Source of the DNA: Taishania sp.
GTDB lineage: Bacteria > Bacteroidota > Bacteroidia > Flavobacteriales_D > Crocinitomicaceae
DNA length: 64,000 bases
Assembly: GCA_030150045.1 (NCBI GenBank)
Contig: JASLGM010000020.1
Span: forward strand, 1 to 64,000
Reading direction: 5' to 3'
Shown here: one piece after another, positions 44,008 through 53,463 of the stretch
How positions within the stretch are numbered: the first letter of the stretch is position 1
Layout: each line of letters opens with the position of its first letter
Notes under the pieces: model-generated
The model's input: only the letters and a program-made list of their open reading frames with translations
What the model was told of the DNA's origin: nothing
The model's database searches: none
Translations under genes and position numbers: made by a program

Positions 44008-46443
44008 TTATCTTAATTCAGCACCTAATTCTTTTTCTAATTGCTCGCGGATTTTGTTCATCACGCCATCAATTTGTTGATCTTGCAATGTTTTTTCTGC
44101 ATCTTGGAAAAGGAAATAAACTGCGTATGATTTTTTACCTTCTGGAAGTTTATCGCCCTCGTAAACGTCAAACAATCCAATTTCTTTTAATAACTTACGG
44201 TCTACTTTTGTCACTACGGCTTCAATCTGTGCGTAGGTTACATCTGATGAAATCAACAAAGAGAAATCACGACGAACAGCGAATGTTTTTGGTAATTCCT
44301 TGTAAACGATTTTCACCATTTTCAACGCATCTAAAATTGCGTCCCAATATAGGTCAGCGGTATACACCTCTTGCTTAATGCCGAATGCTTTTTTTACCTT
44401 CGCTTGCACCATTCCAATTTCACCGATTTTCGTTCGGTTATTAACATAGATCGCCAAGCCATCCATTAACGTTGTGTTTTCAATCGCTTTAAAAGAAACA
44501 AAAGAAGCCAATCCTAAACGTTGTAATAAAGCAACCACTAATCCTTTCAAGGAAAAGAAAGATTGTTTTTCATTACTATCGGCCCAGTTTTCTGCCCATC
44601 GTCGCCCTGAAAGTGTGATTTGCAAACGTTTTTCCTCGTGGTATTTATCCGTTAATTTTTGATATATTTTTCCAAATTCGAACAGGCTCACATCTGCATG
44701 CTGACGATTTTGGTTGTGTACTACAACTTCTAAAGCATTAAACAACATCGTTTGTCTCAATACGTCTAAGTCACGAGAAAGCGGGTTTAATAACACAACA
44801 TTTTCGTCCGTAGAAAGTAAATCGCCACCTAATTTTTGGATGTACTCTGACTTTGTAAGGGAGTTGTTCAAAATTTCGTTTAGTCCTTTTCCGACCAACA
44901 TTTCGGAAATAACCGCTTGAATTCGTTCTGGATTTATTTTCTCCGAAGCATTCACAGACATGTTCATTTTTTCAGGAAGTGGCACGTTATTGAACCCATA
45001 GATCCTAAGGATTTCTTCCACTACATCGGCTTCACGTGTTACGTCAACACGGTAAAGAGGAATTTGTAATTCGAAGTCCATTCCGTTTTGTGACACAACC
45101 TGAATATCTAGATTTTGGAAAATCTGTTTTACTTTTTCTTCCGTCATCAGCACACCAATCAATTGATTGGAACGATCTAAGTTGAAAGCTACTTTGCGAG
45201 TGGTTTCCATTTCACCTACTTCGATCAATGGAGAAGCTTGTTTCCCCCCCGCCATTTCCAAAATCAAGGTTGCCACACGCTGTAAAGCATACTTTGTCAA
45301 CGAGGGATCTACCCCGCGTTCAAAACGGAAAGAAGCGTCTGTATTCAATCCATGTTCACGAGCAGTTTTACGCACAGAAACTGGATTAAAATAAGCCGAC
45401 TCCAAGAAAACGGTAGTTGTTTCCGAGCTTACGCCCGATGCTAATCCTCCGTAAACGCCTGCAATACATAAGTTTTCTGTTCCATTGGTGATCATCAAGT
45501 TGTTCTCCCCCAATTTGCGTTCTATACCATCTAAAGTGGTAAACACTGTATCTTTTGTTGCTTTCTTTACAACTATTTTTCCATTTAGTTTTTCGTAATC
45601 AAATGCATGCAATGGAGTTCCTAACTCACGCATCACATAATTTGTTGCATCCACGATGTTGTTTATTGGCTGAATACCAACCACGCGCAAACGATTTTGC
45701 AGCCAAGACGGCGAAGCTTTCACCTCTACTCCATCAAGCACCAAACCAACGTATTTTGGACACAAATCACTATCTTCCACTACGATGGAAATAGATTTAT
45801 TCTCTAAATTTTCTTCAAACGTCTTTACTTCTGGTAGCGTTATACGCAATTCTGCATTATTGTGAACATTTTCGTAGGCAATATAATCACGAACGACACC
45901 TGTATGTCCCATTGCATCTGCACGGTTGGGTGTTAGTCCAATTTCAATTTCATAATCATCTTCTAATTCGAAGTAAGTCGCTGCGGGTAATCCAACTGGG
46001 GTATCTTCTGGTAAAACCAAAATTCCATCATGTGAATGTCCTAAGCCCAATTCATCTTCAGCGCACAACATACCTGCAGATTCTACTCCACGAATTTTCG
46101 ATAGTTTTATTTTAAATGCTTCTTCTGGTTTTGGATACAAAGTTGCGCCAACCGTTGCTACAATGACTTTTTGTCCCGCAGCTACATTTGGAGCTCCACA
46201 TACGATTTGCAAGGGTGTTTCTCCACCAACAGTTACGGTTGTCACTTTTAATTTATCTGCATCTGGGTGTTGTTCACACGTCAAAACCTGTCCTACAACT
46301 ACGCCAACCAATCCTCCTTTTACAGATTCGACTTTTGTAACGCCTTCTACTTCTAACCCCGTGTCGGTTAGAATTTGATCCATTTGTTCAGGTGTAGCAT
46401 TGATCGTTGTGTAATCTTTTAGCCAATTATAGGATACTTTCAT
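44008..46443 (-). CDS. pheT: Phenylalanyl-tRNA synthetase beta subunit
   Basis: The large chain of the alpha2-beta2 enzyme that charges tRNA-Phe. 811 residues, normal length: MKVSYNWLKDYT start; OB-fold tRNA-binding domain (about 40-155, VVVGQVLTCEQHPDADKLKV, IRGVESAGMLCAEDELGLG); the B3/B4 editing domain (about 220-390); the B5 domain (about 405-475, RKVAFNLDRSNQLIGVLM); a degenerate catalytic-like core; and a C-terminal ferredoxin-like anticodon-binding domain (about 715-811, PKTFAVRRDFSLLI). A TAAATTTG box lies about 28 nt upstream. bioD follows in the same operon; pheS is elsewhere. Confidence 0.96.
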   Translation of the reverse strand: MKVSYNWLKDYTTINATPEQMDQILTDTGLEVEGVTKVESVKGGLVGVVVGQVLTCEQHPDADKLKVTTVTVGGETPLQIVCGAPNVAAGQKVIVATVGATLYPKPEEAFKIKLSKIRGVESAGMLCAEDELGLGHSHDGILVLPEDTPVGLPAATYFELEDDYEIEIGLTPNRADAMGHTGVVRDYIAYENVHNNAELRITLPEVKTFEENLENKSISIVVEDSDLCPKYVGLVLDGVEVKASPSWLQNRLRVVGIQPINNIVDATNYVMRELGTPLHAFDYEKLNGKIVVKKATKDTVFTTLDGIERKLGENNLMITNGTENLCIAGVYGGLASGVSSETTTVFLESAYFNPVSVRKTAREHGLNTDASFRFERGVDPSLTKYALQRVATLILEMAGGKQASPLIEVGEMETTRKVAFNLDRSNQLIGVLMTEEKVKQIFQNLDIQVVSQNGMDFELQIPLYRVDVTREADVVEEILRIYGFNNVPLPEKMNMSVNASEKINPERIQAVISEMLVGKGLNEILNNSLTKSEYIQKLGGDLLSTDENVVLLNPLSRDLDVLRQTMLFNALEVVVHNQNRQHADVSLFEFGKIYQKLTDKYHEEKRLQITLSGRRWAENWADSNEKQSFFSLKGLVVALLQRLGLASFVSFKAIENTTLMDGLAIYVNNRTKIGEIGMVQAKVKKAFGIKQEVYTADLYWDAILDALKMVKIVYKELPKTFAVRRDFSLLISSDVTYAQIEAVVTKVDRKLLKEIGLFDVYEGDKLPEGKKSYAVYFLFQDAEKTLQDQQIDGVMNKIREQLEKELGAELR

Positions 46444-46639
46444 ATATGTCTTTTAAACCAAAATAATAGCGCAAATTTAGGCATATTCTTGGACTTTTCC
46501 CTCGAAAAAACAGAAGGAAATATTTTTTGAATTTTTAAGAGTTTGTAGACCACATCAGGAATTAAGTAACTCAAAAAGAACTACCTTTGGTTTGCTTTTC
46601 CAATACGGAATAAAAAAATAACCAACTACACGTATACTT

Positions 46640-49057
46640 ATGTTAAAAATACGCTTGTTTTTAGCAATTGTTCTATGCGCAACAGCTCCTCTTTTCCTTT
46701 TTGGTCAAGAACAAGACTCCGTTATCATTTCAGGAAAAATCCTAGATCAAAAAGACAATCAAGCCATTGAATTTGCAAAGATTGTCATCCTTTCTGCGCA
46801 AACGGGAGCAGTAACCGATAGTGATGGTTATTTTCAATTTACTGTTCAAAAAGGCAGTTATGAAGTTCGGGTTTCTTCCCCTTCGCACGATCAAAAGATT
46901 ATGCAACTTACATTCTCCGAAAATCAAGAAATCACTTTATACCTTTCCAGTCCACCCATAACAAAAATTGAACATGTGGTCATCCATGGAAAAGCAGAAG
47001 AAAATGTAAAAAGCTCACAAATGGGAAAAGTAGATTTGACGATTGAAGAAATCCGAAAAATGCCTGCCTTTCTAGGTGAAGTTGATGTCATAAAAACCAT
47101 TCAAATGTTACCTGGTGTTTCTTCTGCTTCAGAAGGCGGACAAGGTTTTTATGTTCGAGGTGGAAGTCCCGATCAAAATTTAGTCCTTCTAGATGACGCA
47201 GTGATTTACAACGCTTCGCATCTTTTCGGCTTCTTCTCAGTATTCAATGCCGATGCTGTAAAAAGCGTTTCCTTAAGCAAGGGTTCTATGCCTGCCAATT
47301 TTGGCGGACGCCTGTCTTCTGTTTTAGAGGTAAACATCAACGAAGGCAGTCGTGAAAAATTCGGAGTATCTGGTGGTATAGGCCTTATCTCTTCACGTTT
47401 AAGTGTGAATGGTCCGTTGAAAAAAGACCGTGGTTCTTTTATGATTGCTGGAAGAAGAACGTACGTTGATGTATTAATGAAAGCCTTTATTCCAAAAAAA
47501 TCTACTTTCAATGGAACAAGCTATTTCTTCCATGATTTCAATGCTAAATTCGCCTACCAGTTAACAGATAAAGACCACATCAGTCTAACTGGTTTCTTTG
47601 GGAAAGATGCTTTTGTCTATAGAAATAAAGAAGAAAACTTTAACGTAGAAATGCCATGGCAAAATGGTACAGCTTCTTTTAAATGGACGCATGTATTCAA
47701 TCCAAAATGGATTTTCACACTTACACCTACTTATACCAATTACCGTTTTTCTTTCCTTTCCAATTCCGAAGAATTAAACATGGGATTAGATTCTAGAATC
47801 AATGATTTTGGTGGTAAAGCTGAAGCGATCTATTTACCTAATGCACGTCATCGAGTACGCTTTGGTACACAATACACTTACCATCGAATCACCCCAACAA
47901 GTGTGAGTGCAAATCAAGATACGATTGAATTTAATACCGGTTTAAGCCAAACCTTGAACAGTCATGAATTTGCTGTTTACATAATGGACGACTGGGACAT
48001 CACGGAAAACCTTCGAGTTTCAGGAGGCTTACGCTACACAAACTACACCTTTGCAGGTCCTTTTACCCGCTACATCAAAGGCACTATTACTTCGGAAGAT
48101 GAAATGATTACATATGGAAAGGGAGAGAAGATTGCTTTCTATCAAGGCCTTGAACCACGTCTATCCTTACGCTACCTTTTTAGAGACAAAAGTGCCATAA
48201 AAGGTGCCTTTTCATACAACAATCAATACATACATTTGGCCTCCTTTTCTTCCGTATCTATGCCAACAGATATTTGGTATCCCGCTACGGAAAGAGCAAA
48301 ACCTCAAAAAGGATGGCAAGCTGCTTTAGGATACTTCAAAAATTTCAAAGAAAATATGTTTGAAACTTCGGTAGAATTGTACTACAAAGACATGCGAAAT
48401 CTTGTGGAATTTAAAGAAGGTTCTATTCCTACAGATGCCGTGAATGACAATACCGATAATTTAATGGCCTTTGGAAGAGGTTACAGTTATGGCATCGAAT
48501 TCTTTGTGAAAAAGAATTTTGGCAAAGTAACTGGATGGATTGGCTACACCCTTTCTAAAACAGAACGTATTTTCGAAGATTTGAACGAAGGAAAAGTCTT
48601 TAGAGCAAAGTACGACCGTAGACATGATTTATCCGCTGTTGTTTCTTATACCATTAATAAACAATGGCAAATCGGGGCTAATTTTGTGTACGCATCAGGC
48701 AATGCTATGACTATGCCGTCTGCTTGGTACATTTACAACCAAGAACTTGTTCTAGAATACGGCGAAAGAAACGGAACGAAAATGCCCGATTATCACCGCT
48801 TAGATTTCTCAGTTACCTGGTTCGACAAATCTCATAAAACAGTATTTGACCCACTGACCCAAACCCATATTCAAAAAGCAAAACGCTTTCGTTCGAATGT
48901 CGTACTCTCTATTTACAATGTCTACAGTCGGGCAAATCCTTACTTCCTCTACCTTTCTAATAAGGGAAGTTTAGAGAAAGGGGATTTCAACATAAAAATT
49001 AAGCAAGTGAGTTTATTTCCCATTTTGCCAAGTATAACCTGGAATTTTGAATTTTGA
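46640..49057 (+). CDS. TonB-dependent outer-membrane receptor, partner of DUF4249
   Basis: An 805-residue outer-membrane transporter: signal peptide MLKIRLFLAIVLCATAPLFLFG, a carboxypeptidase-regulatory-like domain (SGKILDQKDNQAIEFAKIVIL, about 30-110), a plug domain (LPGVSSASEGGQGFYVRGGSPDQN, about 158-180; GGRLSSVLEV), and a barrel ending LPSITWNFEF with C-terminal Phe. It is followed within 1 nt by a DUF4249 lipoprotein, a pairing common in Bacteroidota, so the two probably form one uptake complex. Substrate unknown. A TACCTTTG box lies about 50 nt upstream. Confidence 0.92.
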   Translation: MLKIRLFLAIVLCATAPLFLFGQEQDSVIISGKILDQKDNQAIEFAKIVILSAQTGAVTDSDGYFQFTVQKGSYEVRVSSPSHDQKIMQLTFSENQEITLYLSSPPITKIEHVVIHGKAEENVKSSQMGKVDLTIEEIRKMPAFLGEVDVIKTIQMLPGVSSASEGGQGFYVRGGSPDQNLVLLDDAVIYNASHLFGFFSVFNADAVKSVSLSKGSMPANFGGRLSSVLEVNINEGSREKFGVSGGIGLISSRLSVNGPLKKDRGSFMIAGRRTYVDVLMKAFIPKKSTFNGTSYFFHDFNAKFAYQLTDKDHISLTGFFGKDAFVYRNKEENFNVEMPWQNGTASFKWTHVFNPKWIFTLTPTYTNYRFSFLSNSEELNMGLDSRINDFGGKAEAIYLPNARHRVRFGTQYTYHRITPTSVSANQDTIEFNTGLSQTLNSHEFAVYIMDDWDITENLRVSGGLRYTNYTFAGPFTRYIKGTITSEDEMITYGKGEKIAFYQGLEPRLSLRYLFRDKSAIKGAFSYNNQYIHLASFSSVSMPTDIWYPATERAKPQKGWQAALGYFKNFKENMFETSVELYYKDMRNLVEFKEGSIPTDAVNDNTDNLMAFGRGYSYGIEFFVKKNFGKVTGWIGYTLSKTERIFEDLNEGKVFRAKYDRRHDLSAVVSYTINKQWQIGANFVYASGNAMTMPSAWYIYNQELVLEYGERNGTKMPDYHRLDFSVTWFDKSHKTVFDPLTQTHIQKAKRFRSNVVLSIYNVYSRANPYFLYLSNKGSLEKGDFNIKIKQVSLFPILPSITWNFEF

Positions 49058-49058
49058 T

Positions 49059-49988
49059 ATGAAGCCAATTTACTTTTTCCTTTGTTCCATCGTCTTGCTT
49101 TTGTCTTGTACAAAAGAAGTTAAGGTGAAGATCCCTGGTTTCCAACAAAAGGTTGTTGTCGAAGGGCGAATCGAACAAGACCTCCCCCCTATTTTTCTTT
49201 TGTCTCAATCGCAAGATGTATTCAGCCCAACCCATCTTACAGCATACATCAATTCTTTTATCACAGATGCTGAAATATATGTAAACAATGGAATCGCGAC
49301 GGAAAGATTAACGCTTTTTTGCTCAGACAATTTACCACCCGGAACATTACAACTTATTGCAGATATGTTAGGGATACCCGTTGCCACTTTACTAGACCAA
49401 CCTTTTTGCGCCTATTCGACATTAAATCCCGCATTCTTTGGAAGGTCCAACACGCGGTATTCAGTTCGAATTGAACACAAGGACAAAATCTATGAAGGCG
49501 CCACCTATTTACATGCTCCAAAACCTATGGACACTTTATACTGGAAAGAAATTGTTGGAAAACCGAACTATGGCTATACGCATGCACGATACTCTGACAC
49601 GCCTGGTGAATATGATGCGTTTATGTGGGAAGTAAAACGCTTGAATTCTGCTTACCAAGATTTTCTATTTAAAAAACCGTTTACAGCCGTGTTTGAAGAT
49701 GTCTATACGGACGGCGCTTCTTTTGCTTTTTATCAAACCAATCCTTTTACTTATGAAACGGGTCCAGAACAGTATCGTGGTTTATTTCCTCGTGGTGACA
49801 CATTAATCATTCGGACTTCGCGCATTGACAAAGCCGCTTATGATTTTGAAGCAACACGACTTATGCAAGCTTTCTCCAATGGAAATCCCTTTTCATCACC
49901 AATGAATGTAAAATCAAATTTAAGCGGTGGTTGTTTAGGAACCTTTTCTGCTTTTGCGACCGTTTACGATACCTTAATCTGTCAGTGA
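49059..49988 (+). CDS. DUF4249 family lipoprotein
   Basis: A 309-residue probable lipoprotein. The ATG at 49059 starts a lipoprotein signal MKPIYFFLCSIVLLLSC with the lipobox Cys at residue 17; an upstream TTG (49047) would spoil it. The body (VVVEGRIEQDLPPIFLLSQSQDVFSP..., F-x-R-SNTRYSVRIEHKDKIYEGAT) fits DUF4249, proteins found next to TonB-dependent receptors and thought to act as surface partners. The gene starts 1 nt after the receptor stop and its end overlaps the convergent glycosyltransferase gene by 15 nt. Confidence 0.88.
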   Translation: MKPIYFFLCSIVLLLSCTKEVKVKIPGFQQKVVVEGRIEQDLPPIFLLSQSQDVFSPTHLTAYINSFITDAEIYVNNGIATERLTLFCSDNLPPGTLQLIADMLGIPVATLLDQPFCAYSTLNPAFFGRSNTRYSVRIEHKDKIYEGATYLHAPKPMDTLYWKEIVGKPNYGYTHARYSDTPGEYDAFMWEVKRLNSAYQDFLFKKPFTAVFEDVYTDGASFAFYQTNPFTYETGPEQYRGLFPRGDTLIIRTSRIDKAAYDFEATRLMQAFSNGNPFSSPMNVKSNLSGGCLGTFSAFATVYDTLICQ

Positions 49989-51185
49989 TTTATTCTTTTC
50001 AATTATATATTTGGACAGAAACCTTGCTGCATTGAATTGCTGTTGGAGTAAAACATCAGAGAACCAATCTTCTGTTACTCCCTCTTGTAATCGATTTAAC
50101 AAGTCATCGAACGCACGTTCCATGTTTGGATAAGTCTTTGTGATTTCTTCCATCTCTGAAAGAGCTTGTTGAAACTTACTATCCTCCGAATACAATTGAA
50201 TAGCAGCGGTAGCAAAAGCACTCCAATCACTTGTTACAAACGAATAATCATCAGAGATTCCTTCCATACCAATGGGCGTGGTCACAAAAGGCGTTTGACA
50301 AATCATAGTTTCCAATATTTTACCTTTAATACCTGCTCCAAAACGCAAGGGGATCAACTGAACGCGATGCTTTTGCACAAAATCGTGTGCATCATCTACA
50401 TGTTCAAACAATTGAATATTTTTCTTCTTCGCAGTCCATTTACGAATATTTGAAGTGGTGTAGCCACAAGCGATATTTAATTTTGCATTTGGAAGTGCAT
50501 GCTGAATTTGTGGCCAAATGTGACATATCAATTGCTCAATGGCATCTTCATTTGGCTTGTGAATACCATTCCCGATAAAACAAAAATCCAATTTACTTGA
50601 TGGATCTTGTAACGCTGATCTTTGTTCTGGTAATTGCAAAGGCAAGAAAAATAATTTCCTTTCCGGAATATGAAATCTATCCATCAACAATTGTTTTTCC
50701 GAACGAGAAATAATTAAAGAAACTGGAGAACGCAAGATGCTCGCTACTTCACGGCAAGTCAAATCTTTTTGCAATTCTATATTCTCATTAACTGGAACCA
50801 CTTGTTGCTGAACGCTCACCCATTTTTCCCTTGAAGCACGCAAAAAATGAAGATCCTCCGTATTCAAAACACGAAGGGCGTTAGGCAAAACTTCAGCCAC
50901 GCGCCAGCCAAACATTTCTTCGGTAAATAACCGATCAAAAACCACCACATCAGGAGCGATATCGAGCAAAATTTCATTGGCTTCCTCGCTATTTATAGGA
51001 ATAGAAAAACTTCGTTCAACGCCTTCAAGTACATCACTGTTATCATTCTTTGTAGCCGGACTTCCAAAATAAACGGTGTACTCTTTTTGAAACATTTCGA
51101 TCAACTTTAGCATGCGCCAACCTGCCGCAGTAGCTTTCGACTCTGGAAAAATGAAACCAATGATTAATAATTTTTTATTTTGCAT
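49974..51185 (-). CDS. Glycosyltransferase, GT4-like
   Basis: A 403-residue cytoplasmic GT-B-fold protein. The N-terminal half binds the acceptor (LLIIGFIFPESKATAAGWRMLKLIEMF). The C-terminal donor half has FCFIGNGIHKPNEDAIEQLICHIWPQI (about 200-225), LNIACGYTT, a VDDAHDFVQKHRVQLIPLRFGAGIKGKILETM motif (about 285-315) and TTPIGMEGI, typical of Glyco_trans_1_4 members. It probably adds a sugar to an envelope glycan; donor and acceptor are unknown. The gene stands alone, divergent from the UspA gene and convergent with DUF4249. Confidence 0.82.
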   Translation of the reverse strand: MQNKKLLIIGFIFPESKATAAGWRMLKLIEMFQKEYTVYFGSPATKNDNSDVLEGVERSFSIPINSEEANEILLDIAPDVVVFDRLFTEEMFGWRVAEVLPNALRVLNTEDLHFLRASREKWVSVQQQVVPVNENIELQKDLTCREVASILRSPVSLIISRSEKQLLMDRFHIPERKLFFLPLQLPEQRSALQDPSSKLDFCFIGNGIHKPNEDAIEQLICHIWPQIQHALPNAKLNIACGYTTSNIRKWTAKKKNIQLFEHVDDAHDFVQKHRVQLIPLRFGAGIKGKILETMICQTPFVTTPIGMEGISDDYSFVTSDWSAFATAAIQLYSEDSKFQQALSEMEEITKTYPNMERAFDDLLNRLQEGVTEDWFSDVLLQQQFNAARFLSKYIIEKNKSLTD

Positions 51186-51252
51186 GTTCTACCGCTAATA
51201 ATGAATCAAATATCGTTAAAAGTACGTATATTTACACGAGTAATACATAACT

Positions 51253-52071
51253 ATGAAAACTTCTCACTACGTTGTACCCATTGATTTTTCTCCCGTAACG
51301 CAACATGCGTTAACTGAAGCTTGCCGCTTTGTTCAAGACGAGGAAACGACTGTAATCGCCTTACATATTGTATCAAAAAAATCGGAAAAAACTGCTGCTA
51401 CAGCAAAAATGGAGGACATGATCAAAGCCCTTCCTAAAGAATTGCAGCACCTTGTTGAATACCGTATTTTGGTTGGTGATATTTTTGATGACATTGGTAA
51501 AGCAGCCGAAATTTTAGCCGCTAAATTAATCATCATGGGAACGCATGGTGCACGCGGAATGCAAAAGATTTTTGGAAGTAATGCTTTAAAAATGGTTGGG
51601 AGCACATCCACGCCATTCATCATTCTTCAGAACGAAACAAAATTGGTTCCGTTAAAGAACATTGTTATGCCTTTCAACTTTGATAAAGAAAGCATTCAAA
51701 TTGTTAATTACGCAGCATATTTGGCAAAAAAATTTAACGCTTCCATCCATTTAATTGGTTCACACGAAAGCGATCAGTGGCTGAAAGGGAAACTTTTTTC
51801 CAACCAATCCTTGATCAGCAACATGTTGAATAATCACGGAATTGACTATAAGATCGAGAATTTCCCAAGCTCTAAAAATTTCATAAAAGAGGTCGTTCAA
51901 TACGCACATGACAACAATGCAGAGTTGATTGCCGCCTCATTTTTTAGCGACGCATTAATTCAAAGCATGAATCCTTTTATCCAAGGTTTGATTGAAAACG
52001 AAATGCAGATTCCTTTCCTTACGGTGAATGCCGAAGATTTCGGAACTGCTCTAGGTCCAATCGCTTACTAA
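51253..52071 (+). CDS. Universal stress protein, two tandem UspA domains
   Basis: A 272-residue cytoplasmic protein with two UspA folds. The first (1-138) keeps the ATP-binding signature GTHGARGMQKIFGSNALKMVGSTSTPFIIL, matching G-x2-G-x9-G-S/T. The second (about 140-265) lacks that glycine loop (the matching place is AASFFSDALIQSMNP), so only one domain should bind ATP. A TATATTTA box lies 18 nt upstream and a strong terminator follows, so it is monocistronic. Its role in stress survival is inferred from the family. Confidence 0.9.
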   Translation: MKTSHYVVPIDFSPVTQHALTEACRFVQDEETTVIALHIVSKKSEKTAATAKMEDMIKALPKELQHLVEYRILVGDIFDDIGKAAEILAAKLIIMGTHGARGMQKIFGSNALKMVGSTSTPFIILQNETKLVPLKNIVMPFNFDKESIQIVNYAAYLAKKFNASIHLIGSHESDQWLKGKLFSNQSLISNMLNNHGIDYKIENFPSSKNFIKEVVQYAHDNNAELIAASFFSDALIQSMNPFIQGLIENEMQIPFLTVNAEDFGTALGPIAY

Positions 52072-52087
52072 GAAACAAAACATAATA

Positions 52088-52125
52088 AAAAAAGGCAGTT
52101 CACATGTATGAGCTGCCTTTTTTTG
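52088..52125 (+). terminator. Terminator of the UspA gene
   Basis: Stem AAAGGCAG / CTGCCTTT (52091-52098 with 52113-52120) with an inner TCA/TGA pair and a T7 tail. Confidence 0.85.
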
Positions 52126-52199
52126 TTTCCTTTAAATACTTCATTCACCTTGTTAGTAGGTGAAATTTGGCAATTTCAAGAATAATTCATTTACTTTTT

Positions 52200-52315
52200 G
52201 GGCGTTTCCCTTCCCAAATACTTGGGTTCGGGTCAGGCTATCCGTTGCTAGTCCTCGTCCCTCCCAAAAAACTTGGGGAGGGAACTGTGGGCTATTCACT
52301 ACTATCCTTAACGCG
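52200..52315 (+). repeat. Module A repeat, copy 5
   Basis: Closing stem GCGTT (52202-52206) / AACGC (52310-52314), where copies 3 and 4 have GCGCT/AGCGC. It keeps GGGTCAGGCTATCCGTTGCTA, a CCC/GGG hairpin and a CCCTCCC / GGGAGGG hairpin. Module B follows 24 nt later. Confidence 0.8.
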
Positions 52316-52338
52316 GGGTTTTAGTTGAGAACCATAAA

Positions 52339-52490
52339 CCTCAGCCCGGACGGAGCGTGATAGCTAAACGAACTGAAAAAAGAGTAAACGTTGGCTTACC
52401 ACTGCGACCAAAGGAAGCACGTGGGAAGGTTTACGTGAACCATTTTTCAGAAGTTTACTAAAACGCGCAGGCCGAAATGGCTGCCAGAAA
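52339..52490 (+). repeat. Module B repeat, copy 5
   Basis: The ends CAGCC (52342-52346) / GGCTG (52479-52483) pair. The outer stem CTGAAAAA (52373-52380) / TTTTTCAG (52443-52450) and the middle stem GTAAAC (52384-52389) / GTTTAC (52429-52434) are perfect; the inner stem CTTACCAC / GTGGGAAG closes the conserved loop. It lies 18 nt from the end of the transketolase C-terminal gene, between convergent genes. Confidence 0.82.
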
Positions 52491-52507
52491 AAGCGCTTCT
52501 TTTCCCC

Positions 52508-53461
52508 TTATTTTCTTTTCAAAACCTTCTCCACGGCAGCAATTACGTCTGGTGTGTCGATGTTGTATTTTGCCATTAATTCGTCTGGCGTTCCAGACTC
52601 TCCGAACGTATCGTTTACGGCTACAAATTCCTGCGGAAAAGGTGTATTTGTAACCAAAACCTGCGCTACAGATTCCCCCAAACCACCAGCAATCATGTGC
52701 TCTTCAGCTGTTACTACGCACTTTGTTTTCGCTACGGATTTCAAGATTGCGTTCACGTCCAAAGGTTTGATGGTGTGCATGTTGATCACCTCACAAGAGA
52801 TTCCTTTTTCCTCCAATGCTTTTGCCGCTTCGATGGATTTCCACACCAAGTGACCACAAGCAATGATGGTTACGTCCGTTCCTTCGATGATGGTATCTGC
52901 CTTTCCGATTTGGAAGTTGGCGTTTTCAGGCACAAAAATAGGCACTGACGGTCTTCCAAAACGTAAGTAAACAGGTCCTTCGTGTGCAGCTGATGCGATG
53001 GTTGCTTGCTTTGTTTGATTAAAATCTGCGGGAACAATAACGGTCATGTTCGGCAACATTTTCATCAATCCGATGTCTTCTAAAATCTGGTGCGTTGCTC
53101 CGTCTTCACCCAATGTCAATCCGGCGTGAGAAGCTGCAATTTTCACATTTTTATTGGAATACGCTACCGATTGGCGAATTTGGTCGTATACGCGTCCTGT
53201 TGCGAAATTGGCGAATGTTCCAGCGAACGGGATTTTCCCTCCGATAGTCATTCCTGCGGCAACAGAAATCATGTTTGCTTCTGCAATTCCAGCTTGAAAA
53301 AAGCGTTCTGGATTTTCATCCTGGAAAGCGTTCATTTTCAATGACCCTGTTAAGTCGGCACAAAGGGCTACTACATTAGGGTTTGTTTTTCCTAATTCTG
53401 CTAATCCTTCTCCGAATCCAGAACGGGTATCTTTCTTACCAAAAACTTCAATTTCAATCAT
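52508..53461 (-). CDS. Transketolase, C-terminal subunit
   Basis: The pyrimidine-binding plus C-terminal half (317 residues) of a two-gene transketolase (pentose phosphate pathway, sugar interconversion with thiamine diphosphate). Key sites are the catalytic Glu of [17 protein letters not shown] (about 54-70), [23 protein letters not shown] (about 111-133), [10 protein letters not shown] and the C-terminal domain ([21 protein letters not shown]). It starts 2 nt after the VWA gene stop. Its partner half is at 54822-55664, on the far side of that gene. Confidence 0.93.
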   Translation of the reverse strand: MIEIEVFGKKDTRSGFGEGLAELGKTNPNVVALCADLTGSLKMNAFQDENPERFFQAGIAEANMISVAAGMTIGGKIPFAGTFANFATGRVYDQIRQSVAYSNKNVKIAASHAGLTLGEDGATHQILEDIGLMKMLPNMTVIVPADFNQTKQATIASAAHEGPVYLRFGRPSVPIFVPENANFQIGKADTIIEGTDVTIIACGHLVWKSIEAAKALEEKGISCEVINMHTIKPLDVNAILKSVAKTKCVVTAEEHMIAGGLGESVAQVLVTNTPFPQEFVAVNDTFGESGTPDELMAKYNIDTPDVIAAVEKVLKRK

Positions 53462-53463
53462 AA

